From Methylobacterium goesingense (GTDB lineage Bacteria; Pseudomonadota; Alphaproteobacteria; Rhizobiales; Beijerinckiaceae), in the NCBI RefSeq assembly GCF_022179225.1, contig NZ_BPQL01000001.1, positions 1-39,207 of the forward strand: 39,207 nucleotides of DNA. The letters are read 5' to 3'. Under the pieces are notes generated by a model. The model ran no database searches. It had not been told where the DNA came from and worked only from the letters and a program-made list of their open reading frames with translations. The position numbers were made by a program, and so were the translations under genes. Shown one piece after another: positions 33,401 to 39,207 of this stretch (position 1 is its first letter; the number at the start of each line of letters is the position of its first letter).

Positions 33401-34533
33401 CCATCGTCCGCGAGACCCTCCTGCCGCCGGCCCCGCCGCCGCGCCGCGCCGCCGGCCCCACCGGCTGGCTCCGGGACAACCTGTTCTCGGGGCCCGGCAA
33501 CACCCTGACGACGCTGGTGATCCTGGGCGGGCTGGCGCTGCTGCTGCCCCCGGTGTTCCGCTTCCTCGTCACCGACGCGGTCTGGCGCGGGGATTCGGGG
33601 GAGGTCTGCCGCCCGGAGGTGGCCGGGCACCCGGTGGGGGCCTGCTGGGCCTTCATCGGGGCCAAGATCAACTACCTCGTCTACGGCTCCTACCCGGCGG
33701 CCGAGCGCTGGCGCCCGAACCTGTTCTTCGGCCTCGTGGCGCTGGGCACGGCCTGGATGCTGTGGCTCGACGCGCCGCGGCGCGGCCTCGGGGCGGTCTT
33801 CGTCTTCCTCGTCGGCCCGCTTCTGTCCTACGGGCTGCTCTCGGGGACCCCGGTCCTCGGCCTCGCCCCCGTCGCCACCAGCCTGTGGGGCGGCATCCTG
33901 GTGACCCTGGTGGTCTCACTGGTGGGCATCGTCGCCTCGCTGCCGCTCGGCATCCTGCTGGCTCTGGGGCGGCGCTCGGACTTGCCGGTCCTGCGCTATG
34001 CCTGCATCGGCTTCATCGAGTTCTGGCGCGGGGTGCCGCTGATCACCGTGCTGTTCATGGCCAACGTGATGCTGCCGCTGTTCCTGCCCGGTGATCTCAC
34101 CGTGGACCGGCTGGTTCGGCCGCTGGTCGGTATCGCGCTGTTCGCCTCCGCCTACATGGCCGAGGTGGTGCGCGGCGGCCTGCAGGCGATCCCCGAGGGG
34201 CAGGGCCGTGCGGCCCTGGCGCTGGGGCTCACACGGGCCCAGGCCATGCGCCTCGTCATCCTGCCCCAGGCCCTCAAGGTGGTGGTGCCGGGCATCGTCA
34301 ACACGCTGATCGGCCTGTTCAAGGACACGACGCTCGTCTCCATCGTGGGCATCGCGGATTTCATCCGGGTGCTGGAGGCGGCGCGCGCCGATCCGCGCTG
34401 GTCGGCGCCGACGATCCCCGCCACGGCCTACGCCTTCGCGGCCCTGTTCTACCTGGCTTTCTGCTTCGCGATGGCGCGCTACGCCGCCTTCATCGAGCGC
34501 CGCCTCGCCGCCGGCGAGCGGGGCCGGTCATGA
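33397..34533 (+). CDS. aapM: General amino-acid ABC transporter permease, AapM-type
   Basis: A second permease of 378 residues. The N-terminus is Pro/Arg-rich and cytoplasmic ([25 protein letters not shown]), followed by [22 protein letters not shown] as helix 1 and [26 protein letters not shown], the AapM signature loop. [24 protein letters not shown] and the EAA-loop segment [27 protein letters not shown] follow. It pairs with AapQ to form the membrane pore. It overlaps its neighbours by 4 nt on both sides (33397-33400 and 34530-34533), giving tight translational coupling. Confidence 0.95.
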   Translation: MTIVRETLLPPAPPPRRAAGPTGWLRDNLFSGPGNTLTTLVILGGLALLLPPVFRFLVTDAVWRGDSGEVCRPEVAGHPVGACWAFIGAKINYLVYGSYPAAERWRPNLFFGLVALGTAWMLWLDAPRRGLGAVFVFLVGPLLSYGLLSGTPVLGLAPVATSLWGGILVTLVVSLVGIVASLPLGILLALGRRSDLPVLRYACIGFIEFWRGVPLITVLFMANVMLPLFLPGDLTVDRLVRPLVGIALFASAYMAEVVRGGLQAIPEGQGRAALALGLTRAQAMRLVILPQALKVVVPGIVNTLIGLFKDTTLVSIVGIADFIRVLEAARADPRWSAPTIPATAYAFAALFYLAFCFAMARYAAFIERRLAAGERGRS

Positions 34534-35285
34534 GCCCCGGCCCCGAGACCCCTGTTCCCGAGACGCCAGCGGTTGAGTTCCTGGGCGTGAACAAGTGGTT
34601 CGGCAGCGCCCACGTCCTGCGCGATGTCTCGCTCACGGTCGCCAAGTCCGAAAAGGTCGTGATCTGCGGCCCCTCGGGCTCGGGCAAGTCGACCCTGATC
34701 CGCTGCGTCAACGGCCTCGAGCCTTATCAAGGCGGCACCGTCCGGGTCGACGGCCACGACCTCACCCCCGGCCGCATCCCGGCGGTGCGGCGTACCGTCG
34801 GGATGGTGTTCCAGAGCTTCAACCTGTTTTCCCACCTCACCGTGCTGGCGAACTGCACCCTGGCGCCGATCCACGGGCACGGGATCGGCCGCAGGGCCGC
34901 CGAGGCCCGGGCGCGGGACGAACTCGCGCGGCTCGCCATCGCGGATCTGGCGGACCGGTATCCCGGCCAGCTCTCCGGCGGCCAGCAGCAACGGGTCGCC
35001 ATCGCCCGTGCCCTCTGCCTCGACCCGGCGGTGATGCTGTTCGACGAGCCGACCTCGGCCCTCGACCCCGAGATGGTGCAGGAGGTGCTCGACACCATGG
35101 CGGATCTGGCCGCCCGCGGCATGACCATGCTGTGCGTGACCCACGAGATGGGCTTCGCCCGCCGCGTCGCCGACCGGGTGGTGTTCATGGACGCGGGCCA
35201 GATCGTCGAGGTCGCCCCGCCCGAGGCCTTCTTCGAACGGCCCGAACATCCCCGCACCCGGGAATTCCTCGGCCGCATCCTCTGA
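34530..35285 (+). CDS. aapP: General amino-acid ABC transporter ATP-binding protein
   Basis: A 251-residue polar-amino-acid-type ATPase. Walker A is GPSGSGKST (47-55), the Q-loop is [13 protein letters not shown], the signature LSGGQQQR, Walker [15 protein letters not shown], the D-loop follows, and the H-loop His is in [35 protein letters not shown] is the standard C-terminus of this subfamily. It powers AapQM. The ATG at 34530 overlaps the aapM stop; the 15 extra N-terminal residues ([15 protein letters not shown]) are Pro-rich linker. Last gene of aapJQMP; a 107-nt gap follows. Confidence 0.96.
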   Translation: MSPGPETPVPETPAVEFLGVNKWFGSAHVLRDVSLTVAKSEKVVICGPSGSGKSTLIRCVNGLEPYQGGTVRVDGHDLTPGRIPAVRRTVGMVFQSFNLFSHLTVLANCTLAPIHGHGIGRRAAEARARDELARLAIADLADRYPGQLSGGQQQRVAIARALCLDPAVMLFDEPTSALDPEMVQEVLDTMADLAARGMTMLCVTHEMGFARRVADRVVFMDAGQIVEVAPPEAFFERPEHPRTREFLGRIL

Positions 35286-35392
35286 GCGGAGTTGTGCCGG
35301 CGCAGGAAACGGCGCGCGGCGGACGGCTCCGGTTCATTAACGCAGATGCGCTAAATCCCGTCCGGTACTCGCGTATCCGGGAAGCCCGTCCC

Positions 35393-35815
35393 TTGCGTAT
35401 CCTGCGGAACATCGTCGTCGGCAGCGTCTTCGGCGGCAGCGCCCTGGCCATCGCCTTCGCCTGCGTCGACCGGCTCGACCATCCGGCCCCCAAGGCGTCC
35501 CGATCCGCCGCGCCGGTGGCCGCCCTCACCCGGGTCCGGCCGCCGGAGCCCACCGTGACGGGATCGCTGCCGGCGGAGACCGGTCCCTCGATCAGCGACA
35601 TCCTCGGGCGCGACGGTGGCACGACGGCCCGGACGCCCGTGGTGCGGACGACGCCGCCCAAGCCCGCTACGGCGCGCGAGGCGGCCGCCAAGGTGACGCC
35701 GAAGCCCGCCGCGCCCAAGCCGCCCGTGAAACGGACCGCCGAGGGCTTCGACACCGAGCGCCTCAACGCCCTGATGCGCGGCGACCCGGCCGTCACCCTC
35801 ACCCGCGCGCGCTGA
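35393..35815 (+). CDS. Membrane-anchored Pro/Ala/Lys-rich protein of unknown function
   Basis: About 140 residues, read from a TTG at 35393 with GGGAAG 8 nt upstream. The frame is open for a long way upstream, so the start is uncertain (a GTG at 35294 is the other option). RILRNIVVGSVFGGSALAIAFACV is a single hydrophobic N-terminal segment (signal anchor or uncleaved signal). The rest is a disordered Pro/Ala/Lys/Thr-rich stretch (PAPKASRSAAPVAALTRVRPP, ATAREAAAKVTPKPAAPKPPVKR) ending in a short helical tail (GFDTERLNALMRGDPAV). It resembles periplasmic spacer proteins found beside many alphaproteobacterial genes but belongs to no family I can name. Codon use (GC-rich third positions) supports coding. 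It follows aapP and may be cotranscribed. Confidence 0.55.
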   Translation: MRILRNIVVGSVFGGSALAIAFACVDRLDHPAPKASRSAAPVAALTRVRPPEPTVTGSLPAETGPSISDILGRDGGTTARTPVVRTTPPKPATAREAAAKVTPKPAAPKPPVKRTAEGFDTERLNALMRGDPAVTLTRAR

Positions 35816-35848
35816 GAACGCGCCCACCCGCCGCGCCGGATTATCGCT

Positions 35849-35873
35849 CGGGTGATCCCGCCCGGGTGATCCC
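35849..35873 (+). repeat. 11-bp direct repeat before rarD
   Basis: CGGGTGATCCC occurs at 35849-35859 and again at 35863-35873, a 14-nt period, followed by TATAAG at 35888-35893. Spacing would suit an activator or repressor site next to a -10 element, but no -35 is convincing. It lies in the 138-nt gap between the Pro/Ala-rich gene and rarD. Confidence 0.4.
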
Positions 35874-35953
35874 CGCGGAAGACTTGCTATAAGCCGCACC
35901 CGGACCCCGGTGCCGCGGCGAAGCGGCAGGAGGCGGCAAGAGGAGGCGGGCCC

Positions 35954-36811
35954 TTGGGTCTGATCTACGCGCTCGGCGCCTACCTGAGCTGGGGCCTCGT
36001 GGTCCCGGTGCATTTCCGCCTGCTCGACGCCGTGCCGGCGCCCAGCATCCTGGCCCACCGCATCGTCTGGTCGAGCCTCCTCGTTGCGGGACTGCTGGTG
36101 GCCCTGCGCCGCCGGATCCGGAACCCCTTCCCCCTGGTGCGCCGGCACGGGCTCCTCGTCCTCTCGGCCGGGCTGATCGGCGTGAACTGGCTCCTCTATC
36201 TCCAGGCGGTGCAGTCCGGGCACATGCTCGACGCGAGTCTCGGCTACTTCATCAACCCGCTGATGAGCGTGGGCTTGGGCGCCGTGGTGCTCGGCGAGCG
36301 CCTGCGCCCGGTCCAGGCCGCGGCGGTGGCGCTCGCCGCTGGCGCCGTGTTGTTGGCCGTCGTCATGGCCGGCAGCCTGCCCTGGGTCTCGCTGGCGCTG
36401 GCGGGAAGCTTCTCCCTCTACGGACTCGCCCGCAAAATCGTCGCCGTCGACGCCATGGTGGGCTTCGCCGCCGAGACGCTGCTGCTCCTGCCGGTGGCGC
36501 TGATCTACCTCGCGGCCTTCGCGCCACCGGTGATCCAGGGCGACCCCGTGCGCTTCGGCCTCATCCTGCTCACCGGGGCCACCACGGCCCTGCCCCTGAT
36601 CTGGTTCGCGGCGGCCGCCGAGCGGCTCACCCTCGCGACGCTCGGGCTGATGCAATACCTCGCGCCCTCCTGCCTCCTCGTGCTCAGCACCCTCGTCTAC
36701 GGCGAGCGGCTTGAGCCCCACCGCGCGGTGCTGTTCGGACTGATCTGGCTGGCGCTGGCGATCTACGCCGTCGACGCCACCCGCGCCGCCCGGCAGGCGC
36801 GGGCCGCTTGA
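35954..36811 (+). CDS. rarD: EamA-family permease RarD
   Basis: A 285-residue inner-membrane protein with ten expected helices, matching RarD. Seen are LIYALGAYLSWGLVVPVHFRLLDAVPA at the N-terminus, LAHRIVWSSLL, GVNWLLYLQAVQSGHMLDASLGYFINPLMSVGLGAVVLGERL (about 76-117) and LGLMQYLAPSCLLVLSTLVYGERL near the C-terminus. RarD proteins are linked to chloramphenicol-sensitivity phenotypes, but their substrate is unknown. The start is TTG at 35954 with AGGAGG 7 nt upstream and the expected short N-terminus. The gene appears monocistronic. It is distinct from the EamA gene at 15309 in length and motifs. Confidence 0.92.
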   Translation: MGLIYALGAYLSWGLVVPVHFRLLDAVPAPSILAHRIVWSSLLVAGLLVALRRRIRNPFPLVRRHGLLVLSAGLIGVNWLLYLQAVQSGHMLDASLGYFINPLMSVGLGAVVLGERLRPVQAAAVALAAGAVLLAVVMAGSLPWVSLALAGSFSLYGLARKIVAVDAMVGFAAETLLLLPVALIYLAAFAPPVIQGDPVRFGLILLTGATTALPLIWFAAAAERLTLATLGLMQYLAPSCLLVLSTLVYGERLEPHRAVLFGLIWLALAIYAVDATRAARQARAA

Positions 36812-36872
36812 GGGGGCTTCAGCGCAACGCGCGAACCCGACCCGACGACGACCGCCTTTCCCGGAGATCGCC

Positions 36873-37436
36873 ATGCCGCTGACCGACCTTCTCGTACCGA
36901 CCTACCGGAACATGCTGAAGACCCTCGCCGGATTGCTGGACAGGGCCGAACGGCAGGCGCCGGCTGGGGCCGAGGGCCTGCTATCGGCGCGCTTGGCGCC
37001 AGATATGCTGCCGCTCGCCGCGCAATTGCGCTTCGCGGCCTATCAGGCGCAGGAAGCGACGTTCCGCCTGCGCGGGCAAGCCATCCCCCCATCGCTCGCC
37101 GCGGTGGCGGCCGAGGGGCGCGAGGCTGGTAACGCCCCCGGATCGCTCGCCGATGCACGGGCCCGGATCGACCAGGCCCTGTCTCAACTCGACGGTCTGA
37201 CGGACGACGCCCTCGACGCCGGGGACACGCTGCCGATCGCGATCGAACTTCCGGGCGGCGTGACGTTCGACATGACGGGCGAAACCTATGCGCGCGATTG
37301 GGCGCTGCCCCAATTCTACTTCCACGTCGTCACGGCGTACGCCATTCTGCGGAACCAGGGGATCGGGATCGGCAAGGCTGATTATGTGCCTCACATGTTC
37401 GCTTATCTGAGGTCCGCACCCGCACCGTCGGCATAG
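36873..37436 (+). CDS. DUF1993-family protein
   Basis: A soluble 187-residue protein of the DUF1993 family, predicted to adopt a DinB-like four-helix bundle. Motifs seen: LLVPTYRNMLKTLAGLLDRAE, LLSARLAPDMLPLAAQLRFAAYQAQEATFRL (about 36-66) and the C-terminal LPQFYFHVVTAYAILRNQGIGIGKADYV (about 149-176), with a histidine (FHVV) shared by the family. GGAGA precedes the ATG at 36873. Function is unknown; metal binding is possible from the fold but unproven. The P1 peptidase gene follows after 62 nt. Confidence 0.9.
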   Translation: MPLTDLLVPTYRNMLKTLAGLLDRAERQAPAGAEGLLSARLAPDMLPLAAQLRFAAYQAQEATFRLRGQAIPPSLAAVAAEGREAGNAPGSLADARARIDQALSQLDGLTDDALDAGDTLPIAIELPGGVTFDMTGETYARDWALPQFYFHVVTAYAILRNQGIGIGKADYVPHMFAYLRSAPAPSA

Positions 37437-37498
37437 GCGGAGTGCGCGGACCCGATCCTTCGGCCGGAGACCGCACCGAGGCATCCCGGGGAGGCGCC

Positions 37499-38518
37499 AT
37501 GCTGACCAACCGCATCACCGACATCGCCGGCATCCGGGTCGGCCACGCCACCGATCTGCGCCTCGCCAGCGGCGTCACCGCCCTCTTGTTCGACGCGCCC
37601 GTGGTGGCCGGCATCGACGTACGCGGCGGCGGCCCCGGCACCCGCGAGACCGATCTCCTCGATCCCGAGCGCACCGTGGAGCGCATCGACGCCCTGGTCC
37701 TCTCCGGCGGCTCGGCCTTCGGCCTCGACGCGGCTTCGGGCGTCGTCGCCTACCTCGCCGAGACCGGGCGCGGCTTTGCCGTCGGCCCAGCCCGGGTTCC
37801 GATCGTGCCGGCCGCGATCCTGTTCGACCTCCTCAACGGCGGCGACAAGGCCTGGGGCCGGTTCTCACCCTACCGCGACCTTGGCTACGCGGCGGCCTGC
37901 GCCGCCGCGCGGGATTTCACCCTCGGCTCCGTCGGGGCCGGGACGGGGGCGGCCACCGCGAACCTGAAGGGCGGGATCGGCTCCGCCTCCGCCGAGGTCG
38001 CGGGCTTGGTGGACGTCGCGGGCTCGGCCGTCCGAGTCGGCGCCCTGGTGGCGGTGAACGCCTTCGGCCGGGTGACGGTGGGGGTGGGGCCGCATTTCTG
38101 GGCCGGGCCCTACGAGATCGGTTGCGAGTACGGCGGACTCGGCGCCCCCGCGGCGATGCCGGCCGACGCCTTCGACTGGCCGCGCAAGGACCTGTCGGGG
38201 GCGGGGGCCAGCACCACCCTGGCGGTGGTCGCCACCGACGCCGCCCTCACCAAGGCGCAGGCGCGCCGCCTCGCCGTGATGGCCCAGGACGGCCTCGCCC
38301 GGGCGATCCATCCCGTGCACACGCCGCTGGACGGCGACGCCGTCTTCGCCGTGGCCACCGGCCGGGTGCCCCTTGCCGACCCCGTCCTCGACCTCGCGCG
38401 GATCGGCGACGCGGCCGCGCGCACGCTCGCCCGTGCGGTGGCGATCGGCGTCCACCGCGCGACGGTGCCGCCCGGCTGGGCCGGGCCCCCGGCCTGGGCG
38501 GACCGCTTCGGGGGCTGA
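37499..38518 (+). CDS. P1 family (S58/DmpA-like) peptidase
   Basis: A 339-residue protein of the DmpA/ArgJ-like superfamily, whose members cleave themselves to create an N-terminal nucleophile. Motifs: LTNRITDIAGIRVGHATD at the N-terminus, VLSGGSAFGLDAASGVVAYLAE (67-88), GSVGAGTGAATANLKGGIGSAS (142-163) and ASTTLAVVATDAAL (237-250), where the segment Ser238-Thr239-Thr240 sits at the place of the self-cleavage/nucleophile region. RAIHPVHTPLDGDAVFAVATG is another family block. Expected activity is aminopeptidase or beta-peptidyl hydrolysis; no signal peptide is seen. The ATG at 37499 has GGGGAGG 4 nt upstream; the frame continues to 37442 without support. Confidence 0.9.
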   Translation: MLTNRITDIAGIRVGHATDLRLASGVTALLFDAPVVAGIDVRGGGPGTRETDLLDPERTVERIDALVLSGGSAFGLDAASGVVAYLAETGRGFAVGPARVPIVPAAILFDLLNGGDKAWGRFSPYRDLGYAAACAAARDFTLGSVGAGTGAATANLKGGIGSASAEVAGLVDVAGSAVRVGALVAVNAFGRVTVGVGPHFWAGPYEIGCEYGGLGAPAAMPADAFDWPRKDLSGAGASTTLAVVATDAALTKAQARRLAVMAQDGLARAIHPVHTPLDGDAVFAVATGRVPLADPVLDLARIGDAAARTLARAVAIGVHRATVPPGWAGPPAWADRFGG

Positions 38519-38543
38519 CGCTCGGTAGGAACCCGGTTCAGGT

Positions 38544-38822
38544 CTAGCCGAGTTCGGCCTTTGCATCCGCGATGAGGCCGGCGAGGCCCGCATCGACCTC
38601 GGCCCCGAGCATGCGGCGCTCGGCCTCCGTCAGGTCGGCCGCCCAGCCGCGCTGGCCGAAGCCCTCGGCGCACTTGGCCCGCTCGGCCGCGAGGTAGGCC
38701 TCGGTCTCGGCAGGCTGCGTGCGCATGGCCTGGACGAGGCCGAACCAGGCGGCGCGCTCCACCACCGCGAGGCGGGCCCGCAGGCGGATCATCACCGCGC
38801 GTTCGGGGCTGACATCGTCCAT
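38544..38822 (-). CDS. Small helical protein of unknown function
   Basis: A 92-residue, charged, mostly helical protein with no hydrophobic segment. RARLAVVERAAWFGLVQAM and TEAYLAAERAKCAEGFGQRGWAADLTEAERRML suggest two or three amphipathic helices. The ATG at 38822 is the only clear start. Base composition and codon use match neighbours, supporting a real gene, but I do not recognise a family. It is convergent to the peptidase gene (25-nt gap) and downstream of the small secreted-protein gene on the same strand (22-nt gap), so the two may be cotranscribed. Confidence 0.7.
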   Translation of the reverse strand: MDDVSPERAVMIRLRARLAVVERAAWFGLVQAMRTQPAETEAYLAAERAKCAEGFGQRGWAADLTEAERRMLGAEVDAGLAGLIADAKAELG

Positions 38823-38844
38823 CGGCTGCTCCGTTCCGGCCGGC

Positions 38845-39051
38845 TCAGCGCCGCGGTTCGCAGCGCGTCTTCACGTAGGTGCCCGGCTCGTTGCCGTGCC
38901 CGGCATTGGCCGCGAGCACCGGCCCCTGAATCAGGCATTCCTGCAGGGTGTGGGCCGGGCCCGTGATGATGTCGAGGGCCGTGTCCCGGGAGCAATCCGG
39001 AGCCTGGACGGCGGAGGCGCAGACGAGGGCGACGACGAGAATCGGGTTCAT
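38845..39051 (-). CDS. Small secreted cysteine-containing protein
   Basis: A 68-residue protein from the ATG at 39051 (frame open to 39087). MNPILVVALVCASAVQA is a compact Sec signal peptide with a cleavage site after AVQA (about residue 17). The mature part (about 51 residues) has three cysteines (PDCSRDTALD, LQECLIQG, VKTRCEPRR) and the segment ITGPAHTLQECLIQGPVLAA. Similar tiny exported proteins with a C-terminal GxYxKTxC motif are common in Hyphomicrobiales, but none has a function known to me. With an odd number of cysteines it may form one internal disulfide and an intermolecular one. It lies 22 nt before the helical gene. Confidence 0.72.
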   Translation of the reverse strand: MNPILVVALVCASAVQAPDCSRDTALDIITGPAHTLQECLIQGPVLAANAGHGNEPGTYVKTRCEPRR

Positions 39052-39207
39052 GGCTGGATTACCTGGATCAGGCCGCCCGTGCGGCAAGGGCGTTTCCCGG
39101 ATTCAGGTGCAACTTAATGCAGGCCCATCGCAGGCTCCGAGCGATGTTTCCTTTTTGTTCCAAGATATTAAACACGATGCGCAGTGTTCTAGGCTCAAAG
39201 ACCTATG
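39052..39207. other. AT-richer intergenic end of the window
   Basis: No gene. The last 100 bases are much less GC-rich than the rest (for example TTTCCTTTTTGTTCCAAG followed by ATATTAAACACG), as expected for a promoter region serving the small secreted-protein gene on the minus strand, a gene beyond the right edge, or both. The terminal bases are ATG (39205-39207), which could be a start codon, but nothing follows to test this. Confidence 0.4.

Overview
The window is about 39.2 kb of very GC-rich DNA (roughly 70 % by eye) packed with genes on both strands. The gene set points to an alphaproteobacterium of the order Hyphomicrobiales, most likely Methylobacteriaceae. The indicators are an AapJQMP-type general amino-acid ABC transporter, a yajC-secD-secF cluster followed by a Mth938-domain gene and a degenerate squalene/phytoene-synthase-fold gene, a DUF815 ATPase divergent from yajC, and folate-dependent TrmFO. 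No rRNA, tRNA, CRISPR array, transposase, integrase or phage gene was recognised. Placement below order is inference.

Layout. 1-3522: a three-subunit molybdenum hydroxylase of the PaoABC (YagTSR) type, cut at the left edge. 3670-6321: a soluble hybrid histidine kinase. Its stop codon overlaps that of a convergent serA / ECF sigma factor / RskA-type anti-sigma run on the minus strand (6318-9021). Divergent from serA is a D-2-hydroxyglutarate dehydrogenase-like flavoprotein (9309-10712). Next come an HtrA/PDZ protein that has lost its catalytic triad, trmFO, and a citrate/proton-symporter-like MFS permease. 14700-18095 (minus): a GNAT acetyltransferase, an EamA exporter and an L-lactate permease. 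18367-19290: a dimanganese catalase. 19341-19960: an AT-rich patch holding one small membrane-protein gene of foreign composition.

19972-24317 (minus): yajC, secD, secF, then homologues of the mitochondrial complex I assembly factors NDUFAF3 (Mth938 domain) and NDUFAF6 (squalene/phytoene-synthase fold). Divergent from yajC is the DUF815 AAA+ ATPase. After a DUF3597 gene and a 17-bp tandem repeat, 26437-29839 carries an ArnT-like GT-C glycosyltransferase, a GT2 glycosyltransferase and a small LABN-domain membrane protein, which look like a three-component envelope-glycosylation module, plus a flavin split-barrel protein. metC (minus) is divergent from aapJQMP, whose cistrons all overlap by 4 nt. 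The right end holds a Pro/Ala/Lys-rich membrane-anchored protein, rarD, a DUF1993 protein, a P1/S58 peptidase, and two small minus-strand genes, one of them a secreted cysteine-containing peptide.

Themes. Several neighbouring genes fit together. SerA can make D-2-hydroxyglutarate and the divergent flavoprotein can remove it. The sec membrane subunits sit with two complex I assembly-factor homologues. A GT2, a small membrane protein and a GT-C enzyme form a lipid-linked sugar relay. No wholly new multi-gene system is evident. The best leads are the NDUFAF3/6-sec cluster, the triad-less HtrA protein, the LABN glycosylation trio and the AT-rich insert. Functions are inferred from motifs read directly in the translated sequence; no database search was run.
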